Shown: in pieces, positions 16,573 to 25,078 of the stretch
Numbering within the stretch: position 1 is the stretch's first letter
Layout of the letters: each line of letters opens with the position of its first letter
NCBI RefSeq assembly: GCF_017377505.1
Contig: NZ_JAFREN010000013.1
Span: 1 to 43,724 of the forward strand
Source: Enterococcus sp. DIV0212c
GTDB lineage: Bacteria; Bacillota; Bacilli; Lactobacillales; Enterococcaceae
Reading direction: 5' to 3'
Length of the DNA stretch: 43,724 nt
Program-made: the position numbers and the translations under genes
Notes under the pieces: generated by a model
Database searches by the model: none
What the model was told of the DNA's origin: nothing
What the model saw: only the letters and a program-made list of their open reading frames with translations

Positions 16573-18933
16573 GTGGGAAATCGTATCAATAGAGTAACTA
16601 AATTTATAGTAGCGAGTGTTTTTTTATTAATCTTGATATTTAGTTATTCTTATTCAGAAAAAAGCAATAATTCTTTAGTGAAAGCTGAGACGAATTCAAT
16701 AGATAAAACTAAAGATACGAATTTATTGTCACAGAATAAGTGGCTGTCTGCGTATCAAACTGCGACAAGTGTGTATGATAAAGATGATAATAGAGTACCG
16801 AGTTCTAGCTATGTAACAACCGATCCGATAAAAGTTTTAAACTGGGGGACAGTTAATTTAACGGATGATGGAGTCTATTTGATTAATAAAGAACATAATC
16901 AACCAATAGTCTCGGGAAATACTCAGTTTCAGTATAACCCACTAGTTGGTGTAACTCAAAATGTCATACTTACTATAGGTCGATACTATCAATATTCTTT
17001 TGATATGAAATTGACAAATGACTGGCCTTACATTAATTATACATCAGCTAGTATGGCTGTTTATAGTACACATTTTGGAAGGTGGAGAAATCCTGATGTA
17101 GATAAGAATGTATGGCACAGTAAAAAAAAGAGTTTTATAGCTAAGTCTGCTGCTGAGGAGTTATTTCTTGCAGCCCAGCCAGCACTGAAAACTTTTTGTG
17201 CCTCAGAATTTAGAAATATTCAATTAGTTGATATTACAGACAAAGTTCTAACTCTCCTTGCTCGTGTGGAAGCACTTTTTACAGATGAGACCCAAAGTAA
17301 GATCAAGTTGAGTACAACGCAGAAAAAAATAGACGGACTAAAGAATGAAGTAAGTGACTATAGCGATTTGCTTTCAGCTGCGGATGTAAAGACAGCAAAA
17401 GATGGGGTAGCTAAAGCTGAAAAATTGCTGAACAATATTATAATGTCCTTATCAGTAGAGGATTTAGAGGACAATCAAGCAAAACCAGCTAGCTACACAA
17501 TCACTGGGAAGACAGCGCCAGATGCTTTTTTACAGTTTTCAAGTGATATTCGTCAGATTCCAGAAGGAAAATTAAGTTCTGAAGTAGAAGGAGATCAAAC
17601 AAAGTATCAAATTAGAGCAGATCAAAATGGAAATTTTCAATATAATCTACCGGAAGAGACCTATTTTGAAGGTGGAGAAGCAGTTACCGTTACTAGTATG
17701 TTGAATGGAAAAACTGCAACAGTGAAAATGATTGTCAAAGATACGACACCGCCACTGCAGCCAAGTCTTAATCCACCTAAAGATAGAGATAGTACTTTTT
17801 CTGGGATGGCTGAGAAAAAGTCGATAGTCAAAGTCTATGATGAGGCAGATAAAAGTTTAATTGTTTCTGGTGAAGCTGGAATAGATGGTCATTACGCGTT
17901 AACTATCCCAGAAGCTAAAAAGCCATTAAAACCCTATAAAGAATATTACGTTACAGCAACAGATAGCGCAGGTAATGTTAGTGAGAATTCAACGATCCAA
18001 CTTGTAGCGGATACAACACCGCCAACAGCTGACCCGGTTAAGCAGGTGTTGACTTTAGGCGATCCATTGCCTGAACTATCTACACTAGTTACTGCTATTG
18101 CAGATAATGCGGGCGCCGAAAATGTTCTATTGGAACAAACGAAAAGTCCAGATCTATCTAAAGTAGGTTATACCACGGCAGAAAGTACACTAATAGATGC
18201 TGCAAAAAATAAAACCGTTATTATTGTTCCTATAGTTGTAAAAGATGCCCAAACAGCTTTAGATGAAAATAATTTACTAGACGCTCGTGATTTTACTATC
18301 GAGACAGTTTACTATCCAGAGACAGAAGAAGAACAAAAAAGATTCTTGCTAGAGTCTGGTCAAGTGTCTGCTTGGGATATTATTAATGGAAAAAATGTGG
18401 TAGAACAAGTAACGATTGACAAAACTAATCTAGTAAAGAAACCTGGAAGTTATGAAATAACCTATCACGTTGGTAAATTAAAAAAAGAAATAACGGTTAC
18501 TTTAACCAAAGGAGATATAACTTTCGATCATATCCCTAGCAGCATGTCTTTTGGAACGCAAACCATTAGATCAAATAAACAAACGATCAGACCAGAGAAT
18601 AGTATAAACGTTTCAATCATTGATACACGTTTTGTGGCGAATGATTGGCGATTATTCACACAATTGAATCAACCTTTACAAACGAATAACGGAGAACTAA
18701 TGAGTGGTGGAATTCTCTTCCATAAGAAAGATGAGAATGGTGACTGGGTAAAAGAAACGATTGATGAAAAAGTACCTACAGAAGTATTCAGTAAAACGAA
18801 AGCGACATTTGGCAAAACAACAGTCAATTTTTTAGATGATAAAGAAATTGTGTTATCTATTCTGCCAGGTAGTGTATACTCGAATAAAGAATACAACACA
18901 ACTATTATCTGGACATTGGAAAATGCGCCATAG
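16573..18933 (+). CDS. WxL-domain surface protein 3 (multi-domain)
   Basis: A 786-residue third paralogue. The signal segment is almost identical to that of protein 2 (SVFLLILIFSYSYSEKSNNS), with likely cleavage after VKA. The N-terminal beta-rich domain differs strongly from protein 2 while keeping the frame around RYYQYSFDMKL and FRNIQLVDITD. The D-VI-like helical region and Ig-like modules (residues 225-560) are nearly the same as in protein 2. The C-terminal WxL domain is present but diverged (DTRFVANDWRLFTQL, IIWTLENAP). The start is GTG with GGAGGGG upstream. The pattern of a constant scaffold, variable tip and variable anchor suggests diversifying selection or recombination. No enzyme motif is seen. 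Confidence 0.85.
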   Translation: MGNRINRVTKFIVASVFLLILIFSYSYSEKSNNSLVKAETNSIDKTKDTNLLSQNKWLSAYQTATSVYDKDDNRVPSSSYVTTDPIKVLNWGTVNLTDDGVYLINKEHNQPIVSGNTQFQYNPLVGVTQNVILTIGRYYQYSFDMKLTNDWPYINYTSASMAVYSTHFGRWRNPDVDKNVWHSKKKSFIAKSAAEELFLAAQPALKTFCASEFRNIQLVDITDKVLTLLARVEALFTDETQSKIKLSTTQKKIDGLKNEVSDYSDLLSAADVKTAKDGVAKAEKLLNNIIMSLSVEDLEDNQAKPASYTITGKTAPDAFLQFSSDIRQIPEGKLSSEVEGDQTKYQIRADQNGNFQYNLPEETYFEGGEAVTVTSMLNGKTATVKMIVKDTTPPLQPSLNPPKDRDSTFSGMAEKKSIVKVYDEADKSLIVSGEAGIDGHYALTIPEAKKPLKPYKEYYVTATDSAGNVSENSTIQLVADTTPPTADPVKQVLTLGDPLPELSTLVTAIADNAGAENVLLEQTKSPDLSKVGYTTAESTLIDAAKNKTVIIVPIVVKDAQTALDENNLLDARDFTIETVYYPETEEEQKRFLLESGQVSAWDIINGKNVVEQVTIDKTNLVKKPGSYEITYHVGKLKKEITVTLTKGDITFDHIPSSMSFGTQTIRSNKQTIRPENSINVSIIDTRFVANDWRLFTQLNQPLQTNNGELMSGGILFHKKDENGDWVKETIDEKVPTEVFSKTKATFGKTTVNFLDDKEIVLSILPGSVYSNKEYNTTIIWTLENAP

Positions 18934-18956
18934 ATAGACAATAAAATATAATTCAT

Positions 18957-19009
18957 AAGATTGAATAATATGTAGAAGTTAATTCTATCATATTGTTCAA
19001 TCTTTTTTT
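18957..19009 (+). terminator. Terminator of WxL gene 3
   Basis: AAGATTGAATAATATG pairs with CATATTGTTCAATCTT (one G-U pair), followed by seven T. Unlike the terminators of genes 1 and 2 it does not carry the ATAGATCAC stem, so it marks the end of the duplicated array. Confidence 0.88.
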
Positions 19010-19062
19010 GAGAAGAATTATCTAAAATTTACTTAAAATAATGAAAAATAGAGTAAGAGTTC

Positions 19063-19091
19063 TTGCCATTTGTTAAGAAAGAACGTATATT
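19063..19091 (+). promoter_or_regulatory. Promoter of oatA
   Basis: TTGCCA (19063-19068), a 17-base spacer and TATATT (19086-19091). It implies a leader of about 200 bases before the oatA start. Confidence 0.55.
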
Positions 19092-19300
19092 TAACTTACT
19101 ACATTAAATCAGTCAAAAAACAACGACTGTCAAAGAACATGAGCCAGATAGAAATTTTTTTAACACTTCAATCGACCACCCTTTTTTGGTCAAGTACGAC
19201 TTATTTTTTTCTATCATTCGTCACATTTAAAATCATGTTTCCTTTGTTAAAAATTACTCGAAATATAAAAAAAGAATACTAGTAAAGTTGGAAAATATAA

Positions 19301-21169
19301 ATGAATAATAAAAAAAGATTAGAAAATCGCCGTTATATTACCGGGTTCGATGGGATCCGAACCATTGCGGTCGTCGGCGTGATTCTTTATCATTTGTTCC
19401 CTAATATAATGCGTGGGGGCTATTTAGGCGTCCCTATTTTTTTTGCAGTCTCCGGATACTTGATTACTGATTTATTGAGGCAAGAATGGCTTCAGACCGA
19501 AACAATTGATGTTAAAGGATTTTATATTCGTCGTATGAAAAGGCTCTATCCTGCCTTGATCGCCATGCTAGTTGCCTCTTCAGCATATATAGTTTTTTTT
19601 CAAAAAGACCTGTTGAATAACTTACGCAGTGTTGTCGCCAGCAGCGTACTTTACTATAATAACTGGTGGCAGATCTTTAAAGGATTTTCTTATTTTGATC
19701 GTTTTACCACACAGTCACCATTTACTCATATTTGGTCATTGGCTGTTGAAGCACAGAATTATTTGATTTGGCCGTTGTTATTTATTGTTCTTAAAAAGTA
19801 CATTAAACATAGTGGCAAGATTTTTGGATTGATCATGGCCGCCGCTGTTGGATCAGGAATTTTGATGGCAGTTCTTTATAGTCCAGGAGCAGATCCAACG
19901 AGAGTCTATTATGGAACAGACACGCGACTATTTTCTATTTTGATGGGAAGTGGTTTGGCTTTTGTTTGGCCAAGTTACCGATTAAAAGAAGAAATCCCGA
20001 TAAAAGCTAAAACTTTATTGAATGGTGTAGGAATTGCTTCTTTAGCAGTTTTATTGCTCTCTTTCTTATTCCTAGCAGATCATTTTGCTTTTGTTTATTA
20101 CGGAGGGATGTTTATTGTCAGTATCTTTGCAACGATGTTAGTTGCAGTTACTGCGCATCCAGGTGCTGATCTAAACCGTTGGCTGACGAATCCGGTATTT
20201 ACATGGTTTGGTAGAAGAAGTTATGGTATTTATTTATATCAATTCCCAATTATGATTTTTTATGAAGCGAAAATTAAAAATCTAAGTGACCATGTGTTCC
20301 TTCATTCCTTAATCGAAATTGCTTTGATTTTAGGAATCAGTGAACTTTCTTACCGATTTATTGAAAAGCCTTTAGGTAAATTTTATTATAAATACACTTG
20401 GTTTGCGATCAAAGATTTTTTCCAGAAACCATGGATTACAATTCCTAAGGTGACTGCTTTGATCAGCGTTGTTTTATCGTGTTTTGCTCTTTTCGCTTTT
20501 GCTATTGCACCTTCAAATGAAGTGACTGCTGACCAACAGCAGTTGCAAAAAAATATTGAGGCAAACAAAAAGAAAGCAGAACAGAGGAAAGCGGAAGAAA
20601 AGGCTAAAAACGAAGGGAAGACTACAGAATCAACAACACAACCAATCAAAGAACCAGAAGCTAACTTTGATTTAACTGCAGAAGAAGTTAAGAAAGCACA
20701 AGGGATGGAAATTACAGCTTTCGGTGATTCAGTTATTTTGGATGCGGCAGCGGGGCTACAAGAAATTTTCCCTAAGATGATCGTCGATGGTGAGGTGGGC
20801 AGACAGCTCTATACTAGTACACCAATCATTGAAAAACTGGATAAAGAAAAATTGCTGAAAGATAATGTTTTAGTTGGACTTGGAACGAATGGTTCGTTTA
20901 CTGAAGCACAATTTGATGAATTTATGACGGCAATCGGACCTAAACGCAAAGTCTTTTGGATCAATGTCCGCGTTCCTACACGTAGATGGCAAAATGAAGT
21001 TAATGCAATGTTAGAAACGATGAAAAAGAAATACAAAAATCTTGTCGTTATTGATTGGTATGGTTATAGTAATGAGCACGATGAATGGTTTTACGATGAT
21101 CGGGTTCATCCAAATGTGGATGGACAAGTAAAATACTCAAGTTTTATAGCTAAACAAATTGTAAAATGA
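19301..21169 (+). CDS. oatA: Peptidoglycan O-acetyltransferase, OatA type
   Basis: A 622-residue membrane enzyme that O-acetylates the C6 hydroxyl of N-acetylmuramic acid and so gives lysozyme resistance. Residues 10-380 are an acyltransferase-3 domain with about ten to eleven membrane helices, opening with TGFDGIRTIAVVGVILYHLFP and FFAVSGYLITDLL. A Lys/Glu/Ala-rich linker (410-450) leads to an extracellular SGNH esterase-like domain with the nucleophile S477 in FGDSV, the GLGTNGSF block and the D600-x-x-H603 pair in DDRVHP. This two-domain layout is that of Gram-positive OatA. The ribosome binding site is weak (TTGGAAAA). It sits next to WxL surface-protein genes but has its own promoter. 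Confidence 0.9.
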   Translation: MNNKKRLENRRYITGFDGIRTIAVVGVILYHLFPNIMRGGYLGVPIFFAVSGYLITDLLRQEWLQTETIDVKGFYIRRMKRLYPALIAMLVASSAYIVFFQKDLLNNLRSVVASSVLYYNNWWQIFKGFSYFDRFTTQSPFTHIWSLAVEAQNYLIWPLLFIVLKKYIKHSGKIFGLIMAAAVGSGILMAVLYSPGADPTRVYYGTDTRLFSILMGSGLAFVWPSYRLKEEIPIKAKTLLNGVGIASLAVLLLSFLFLADHFAFVYYGGMFIVSIFATMLVAVTAHPGADLNRWLTNPVFTWFGRRSYGIYLYQFPIMIFYEAKIKNLSDHVFLHSLIEIALILGISELSYRFIEKPLGKFYYKYTWFAIKDFFQKPWITIPKVTALISVVLSCFALFAFAIAPSNEVTADQQQLQKNIEANKKKAEQRKAEEKAKNEGKTTESTTQPIKEPEANFDLTAEEVKKAQGMEITAFGDSVILDAAAGLQEIFPKMIVDGEVGRQLYTSTPIIEKLDKEKLLKDNVLVGLGTNGSFTEAQFDEFMTAIGPKRKVFWINVRVPTRRWQNEVNAMLETMKKKYKNLVVIDWYGYSNEHDEWFYDDRVHPNVDGQVKYSSFIAKQIVK

Positions 21170-21188
21170 TGAAGATATACGTGATATG

Positions 21189-21238
21189 AAAAAAGCACTC
21201 ACTTTGGGATTAGATAGATCCGAAGGGGGTGCTTTTTG
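21189..21238. terminator. Bidirectional terminator between oatA and the GNAT gene
   Basis: AAAAAGCACTC pairs with GGGGTGCTTTTT around a loop of about 25 bases; both strands give a T-run. It serves the two convergent units. Confidence 0.85.
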
Positions 21239-21251
21239 TGTATTAAAATTT

Positions 21252-21773
21252 TTATGACAGGATTAATTGATAAGCTAAGCGTTCACCGTTTGCTACAGGG
21301 AGTAAAACCTCACCTTGATAGCTAAAGCCAGCTTTTTTTATTAATCGCTGCATTGTTTTATTTTCAGGATGTGTATCAATTCGGATATCTAGATGATTGT
21401 TCAACCTAGCAGTAGTAATTAAAAAGTTCATTAAAAGCAACGCCAATCCTTTGCCTTGAAAAATAGAATCAAGAGCAACTCGGTGAATTGTCGCATAATC
21501 TCCAGAACCCTTCTGCCAATGACCATTTATTATTTGTTCATATGGCGCTTCTTTGTCTGTTGAAAGGATACCTAAACCAGCAATATCTTGATCCACAATC
21601 AATACATAGCATTGTTGTAGGGTAATATCTTGTTCTAATTGCTGTTCAGTAGGTCCGTCACCATTTTGCCATTGAGGAATATTATGATCATGAAGTAACT
21701 GACGAGCAGACAGAATGATTTCCATGATTTTGGGTAAATCATTAGAACGTGCTTTTCTTAAATAGATAACCAT
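21252..21773 (-). CDS. GNAT family N-acetyltransferase
   Basis: A 173-residue acetyl-CoA-dependent acetyltransferase. The N-terminal IYLRKARSNDLPKIMEIILSAR is the typical beta1-alpha1 start. The acetyl-CoA pyrophosphate loop is FQGKGLALLLMNFL (the Q/R-x-x-G-x-G/A motif), preceded by IHRVALD in beta4. The C-terminal MQRLIKKAGFSYQGE is the usual beta6-beta7 region. The acceptor cannot be predicted. GAAAGG precedes the ATG. It follows the NUDIX gene on the same strand with a gap of only 31 bases, so the two are likely cotranscribed. Confidence 0.85.
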   Translation of the reverse strand: MVIYLRKARSNDLPKIMEIILSARQLLHDHNIPQWQNGDGPTEQQLEQDITLQQCYVLIVDQDIAGLGILSTDKEAPYEQIINGHWQKGSGDYATIHRVALDSIFQGKGLALLLMNFLITTARLNNHLDIRIDTHPENKTMQRLIKKAGFSYQGEVLLPVANGERLAYQLILS

Positions 21774-21804
21774 ACTATCAGCCTTTCTTTGTTCAAATCA
21801 GCGC

Positions 21805-22641
21805 TTAATTTTTATACGAATTTTCAGGTTTTAACTGGTAAATTTTTGAAGGACGTCCGATTCCTACGGGGCGTTCACCAATTTCTTCAAAATGATGAAG
21901 CATCGCTTTTTTAAAGTTGGAGTGATCAATTGTTTTGTAATCAATACCGGAAAATTTAGCGAAAACTTTGCGGGCTTCTGTAATCGTAAAATCTTTTCCC
22001 AACACTTGGAGAACTTGTGGGTCATGTTCCATTTTGTTAGCTACGCGATTGAAGGCTTTTAAAATGATTTCACTATGGTCAAAAGCCAAAGTGTCTTTTC
22101 CAGTAGACTCACCTGTTTTCAAATCTAGAATAATTTCTACATCGCCATTTGTAAGAGAAAGAATATTTTCCTTACGTTCCATTGTAAACCAGCGAACTTC
22201 TTTTGCATCATCTCCAGCAATCAAAGGTTCTTCACCGATAAATGCTAAATAACTAATAGTAACCACCCAGCCTCGAGGATCACGATCGGGCCTACTAAAG
22301 CTATGAAGTTGTTCGATGTTATCTTTAGAAATGATCACACCAGTTTCTTCCTGAGTCTCTCTTAAAACACTTTCACCTGTAGATTCATTTCTATTAACAA
22401 AACCGCCAGGCAAAGCCCAAGAATTTCTGTAAGGATGACCTTTTCTTTTAATCAGCAATATTTTTAATTGATCTTCTTCTTTGTTATAACACATCAAAAC
22501 AATATCTACAGTCAGAGAAGGTTTTTCATATTCAGGAAGTTCTTGTTGATGGTACCATTTCAAAAACTCAGTTTCATCAGCTTGTTGTTCGTAATAGTGC
22601 TTTTCATCTTCCTTTGAACTAAAGTGTGTCAAGTTGCTCAT
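21805..22641 (-). CDS. NUDIX hydrolase with C-terminal winged helix (NrtR-like)
   Basis: A 278-residue protein in two parts. Residues 42-180 are a NUDIX domain with a nearly canonical box, GFVNRNESTGESVLRETQEE followed by TGV. Residues 195-275 form a winged helix-turn-helix-like region (TITEARKVFAKFSGIDY, then RPVGIGRPSKIYQL). This architecture is shared by ADP-ribose-sensing repressors of the NrtR family and by some NUDIX hydrolases. The intact box means catalysis may be retained. A perfect 12-base palindrome lies just upstream (22658-22669). The AGAGG touches the ATG at 22641, so a TTG at 22632 (nine bases after AGAGG) may be the true start. NAD-related regulation is a hypothesis. Confidence 0.82.
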   Translation of the reverse strand: MSNLTHFSSKEDEKHYYEQQADETEFLKWYHQQELPEYEKPSLTVDIVLMCYNKEEDQLKILLIKRKGHPYRNSWALPGGFVNRNESTGESVLRETQEETGVIISKDNIEQLHSFSRPDRDPRGWVVTISYLAFIGEEPLIAGDDAKEVRWFTMERKENILSLTNGDVEIILDLKTGESTGKDTLAFDHSEIILKAFNRVANKMEHDPQVLQVLGKDFTITEARKVFAKFSGIDYKTIDHSNFKKAMLHHFEEIGERPVGIGRPSKIYQLKPENSYKN

Positions 22642-22657
22642 CCTCTCTAAATTAGAT

Positions 22658-22669
22658 AAAAGTACTTTT
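22658..22669. promoter_or_regulatory. Palindrome upstream of the NUDIX-winged-helix gene
   Basis: AAAAGTACTTTT is a perfect 12-base palindrome located between the start codon and a minus-strand promoter-like TTGTTT-16-TACAAT. The position suits an autoregulatory operator. This is inference only. Confidence 0.4.
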
Positions 22670-22781
22670 TACTTTATTGTATCATTATCATCAGGAAAAA
22701 CAACTAAAGACTTATGTTTCTTAGAGTAAAATCAATCTTTATCGTAAATAGAGTCCATTTTTATTTGCCAATCACAAATGA

Positions 22782-22812
22782 TAGTTAACCTTTATTTTTA
22801 AAAGGTTGACAA
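22782..22812 (+). promoter_or_regulatory. BirA-like operator of bioY
   Basis: TAGTTAACC, 13 bases, then GGTTGACAA: an inverted repeat matching the Firmicute BirA site (TTGTTAACC-N13-GGTTAACAA) with few differences. It overlaps the -35 element of the bioY promoter, so biotin-dependent repression by BirA is expected. Confidence 0.75.
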
Positions 22813-22834
22813 AAGGGAGTGGAAATAGTATTTT
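22806..22834 (+). promoter_or_regulatory. Promoter of bioY
   Basis: Consensus -35 TTGACA (22806-22811), a 17-base spacer and TATTTT (22829-22834). The -35 lies inside the right arm of the BirA-like operator. Confidence 0.65.
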
Positions 22835-22871
22835 AAATATATAAATTTTGCTTATATTTTGGAGGGAACAG

Positions 22872-23417
22872 ATGAAAACAAAAGATATCACTAAAATTGC
22901 TCTTATGATCAGCATTATTATTGTTTTAGGTTTTTTTCCACCGATTCCAATTAGTCTTCTACCAGTTCCGATTGTGATTCAAAATGCTGGCTTTATGCTA
23001 AGCGGTTTACTGTTAGGGAAAAAGAATGGAACGATTGCGACTTTGCTGTTTTTATGTTTGGTAGCTATTGGATTTCCATTACTCGCTGGTGGTAGAGGAG
23101 GGATGTCTGTCTTTTTTGGTATCAGTGCAGGCTATCTTTTTGCTTATCCTTTTGCAACTTTTTTAATTGGTTGGGTGAGTGAGAAACTTAATCCAAATAA
23201 TCAAAATCTTAGTTATGGATTTGTCATTACTTTTCTTTTTGGTGCGTTGTTTATTGATTTTTGTGGAGCTATTGGAGTGAGTCTGCTTTCTGATGTGTCA
23301 CTTTCAAAAAGTTTGATAGCAAGTATAGCTTTTATTCCGGGTGATACGATCAAAGCATTCTTTGCGGCTATCATCGCAAAAAGAATTTCAAACTCTTTAG
23401 TGCAAAGGAGAGCATAG
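22872..23417 (+). CDS. bioY: Biotin transporter substrate-binding subunit BioY
   Basis: S-component of an ECF-type biotin importer, an integral membrane protein of 181 residues with about six helices. Family blocks are IPISLLPVPIVIQNAGFMLSG, LLLGKKNGTIATLLFL and GFPLLAGGRGGMSVFFGISA followed by GYLFAYP. The C-terminus FIPGDTIKAFFAAIIAKRI is also typical. It would work with the shared ECF module (EcfA1, EcfA2 and EcfT encoded elsewhere). ATG 22872 is used because GGAGGG is seven bases upstream. The BirA-like operator in front fits biotin-regulated uptake. The next gene begins directly after its stop codon. Confidence 0.93.
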   Translation: MKTKDITKIALMISIIIVLGFFPPIPISLLPVPIVIQNAGFMLSGLLLGKKNGTIATLLFLCLVAIGFPLLAGGRGGMSVFFGISAGYLFAYPFATFLIGWVSEKLNPNNQNLSYGFVITFLFGALFIDFCGAIGVSLLSDVSLSKSLIASIAFIPGDTIKAFFAAIIAKRISNSLVQRRA

Positions 23418-23738
23418 GTGAATACAATACATGGATCAATCATTGATAAAGCGGGCAGATGTGTACACTACGATTCAGCGGTGGATGTTGTTGCCAACAA
23501 ATGCTACTGTTGTAAAAAGTTTTATGCGTGCTACCAATGCCATAATGAATATGAAGATCATTTTTTTCTCCCTTGGCCGATCGTTGAAGATCCTTTGGCT
23601 AAAATTGTTCTTTGTGGGAAGTGTAATCATGAAATGAATCATGATGAATACAAAAAAAGTAACCAATGTTCGAATTGTGGACACTTGTTTAACTCCAATT
23701 GTTCGAGGCATAGTCAGATTTATTTTCGTTCTATTTAA
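23418..23738 (+). CDS. CHY zinc-finger protein
   Basis: A 106-residue Cys/His-rich protein with the CHY zinc-finger pattern: RCVHYDSAVDVVANKC, then CYCCKKFYACYQCHNEYEDH, followed by CGKC and CSNCGHLF pairs. This gives about ten metal ligands and suggests two to three bound zinc ions. Bacterial members are uncharacterised; the eukaryotic relatives include RING-associated CHY domains and Hot13. The start is GTG immediately after the bioY stop (TAGGTG), with GGAG seven bases before, so translation is coupled to bioY. Coupling places it under the same biotin-responsive promoter, which is unexplained. An overlapping frame from an ATG at 23431 is a shadow. Confidence 0.82.
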   Translation: MNTIHGSIIDKAGRCVHYDSAVDVVANKCYCCKKFYACYQCHNEYEDHFFLPWPIVEDPLAKIVLCGKCNHEMNHDEYKKSNQCSNCGHLFNSNCSRHSQIYFRSI

Positions 23739-23811
23739 GAATCGTTGTTTTTATTGATATAATTGTTTGGCTTTCACAAAATTAGAATTTCTAACCATAA
23801 ATTTGTTTAAT

Positions 23812-23856
23812 AAAAAACACTTAATCAAGCAGTATTTGCTTAATTAAGTGTTTTTA
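23812..23856. terminator. Bidirectional terminator between the CHY gene and telA
   Basis: AAAAACACTTAAT pairs with ATTAAGTGTTTTT, with a further inner stem AGC / GCT; T-runs on both strands. Confidence 0.88.
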
Positions 23857-23867
23857 TGTTGTAGATT

Positions 23868-25055
23868 TTATTGAGTTAATTCCAATAATTTGGTCTTCAA
23901 ATCTTCTTCCATATGACCTAACTCAATTTCAGCAGCACGGCGTTTTTCTTTACCTTCTTGCTGGATACGTAAGGTTTCTTGGATAGTCTCGACTAAATCA
24001 TTTTGTGTTTTTTGTAATGTCTCAATATCAACAATTCCGCGTTCATTTTCTTTTGCGGTTTCAATTGCAGAGATTTTAAGCATTTCAGAGTTTTTCTTCA
24101 GTAAATCATTTGTTGTCTCTGATACTTGACGTTGTGCTGTTACCGCATCTTTTTGACGTAAGAGTGTCAAGGCAATCACAACTTGGTTTTTCCAAAGTGG
24201 GATGGCAGTGTTGATCGATGCTTGGATTTTTTCAGCCAATGCTTGGTTTGTATTTTGAATCAAACGAATTTGCGGTGCTTGCTGAATAGTGATTTGTCTA
24301 GCTAGACGTAAATCGTGGGTACGTTTATCCAAACGATCTAAAAATTGTGTGTAATCATTGGCGATTTGGACATCCATTTGGTCGCCAGACTCTTCCGCTT
24401 TTTTCATTGCTTCGGGAATGGTTGTCGTTTGCATTTCTTCGATTTTTAATTCACCTGCGGCAATATAGATATTCAGCGCATCAAAATAGTCTTTATTCTT
24501 ATTATAAAGCTGTTCCAGCATTAAATTATCTTTTAAAAGACCATTTTTTTCTTTGTCTAATTTTACAGCAATTTTATCGATCTGAGCACCGATTTTTTGA
24601 TATTTAGCAGTGATTTCAAAAATTGACTGTTTGACTTTTCCAAACATTTTTTGAAAGATATTTCCTTCGCCCGCACGTAATTCATCTGGGTTGGCTTCGC
24701 TTAGTCGATACATCAGATCTGTCAGTGAATCACCTACAGGTCCAATGTCTTGAGACTGGACATGGTTTAACATAGACTGTGAAAATTCACCTAATTTAGT
24801 TTGAGCAGCAGAACCATAAGTAATCACAGCTTGGGAATCTTGTGCATCTATTTTAGAAGCTAATTCTCTAGCTTGAGCTTGACGTTCTTCTGGTAATTTA
24901 TCAACTAATCTAGTCGCAACTTGTTGATCCTGCAAAGCAGAAATTTCACTTTGTTGGGTAGCAGTCAGTGAATCAACTGGTGTTGAAAATGGATTGTTCA
25001 GCAAATCATCTAAAGTATCGCTGACAGGTGTCACATCTTTTGGCTTATCTTCCAT
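23868..25055 (-). CDS. Toxic anion resistance protein, TelA/KlaA family
   Basis: A 395-residue, almost entirely helical soluble protein of the TelA family (PF05816). Long coiled-coil stretches run from about residue 140 to 390. Typical segments are [20 protein letters not shown] near the N-terminus, [20 protein letters not shown] in the middle and [20 protein letters not shown]. Family members are linked to resistance to tellurite, colicins or cell-envelope stress, but the mechanism is not settled. AGGAGG precedes the ATG. It is the second gene of a two-gene unit with xpaC, the usual pairing in Firmicutes. Confidence 0.9.
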   Translation of the reverse strand: MEDKPKDVTPVSDTLDDLLNNPFSTPVDSLTATQQSEISALQDQQVATRLVDKLPEERQAQARELASKIDAQDSQAVITYGSAAQTKLGEFSQSMLNHVQSQDIGPVGDSLTDLMYRLSEANPDELRAGEGNIFQKMFGKVKQSIFEITAKYQKIGAQIDKIAVKLDKEKNGLLKDNLMLEQLYNKNKDYFDALNIYIAAGELKIEEMQTTTIPEAMKKAEESGDQMDVQIANDYTQFLDRLDKRTHDLRLARQITIQQAPQIRLIQNTNQALAEKIQASINTAIPLWKNQVVIALTLLRQKDAVTAQRQVSETTNDLLKKNSEMLKISAIETAKENERGIVDIETLQKTQNDLVETIQETLRIQQEGKEKRRAAEIELGHMEEDLKTKLLELTQ

Positions 25056-25078
25056 TATATTTCCTCCTAATTCAAAAG

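Larger units (their letters stand above)
18934..19300. other. Intergenic region between WxL gene 3 and oatA
   Basis: Holds the terminator of WxL gene 3 (18957-19009) and a promoter (19063-19091) for oatA. The remaining 200 bases would be an AT-rich 5' untranslated region containing a small inverted repeat GACCACC / GGTC around 19178-19193. An open frame of 70 codons here has no ribosome binding site or family resemblance and is not called. Confidence 0.6.

Noticed and set aside
11463..18933. Insecticidal toxin cluster
   Set aside because: Only the D-VI-like helical segment recalls Cry proteins. The pore-forming and receptor domains are missing, and the WxL anchors point to cell-wall surface proteins.
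19070..19282. Open frame of 70 codons on the plus strand upstream of oatA
   Set aside because: No ribosome binding site, AT-driven composition, no family resemblance, and it overlaps the oatA promoter and leader.
23431..23637. Frame of 68 codons overlapping the CHY zinc-finger gene
   Set aside because: The other frame has an unmistakable Cys/His zinc-binding pattern and is coupled to bioY.
24347..24607. Plus-strand open frame of 86 codons inside telA
   Set aside because: No ribosome binding site and no recognisable features; it is antisense to a conserved coiled-coil gene.
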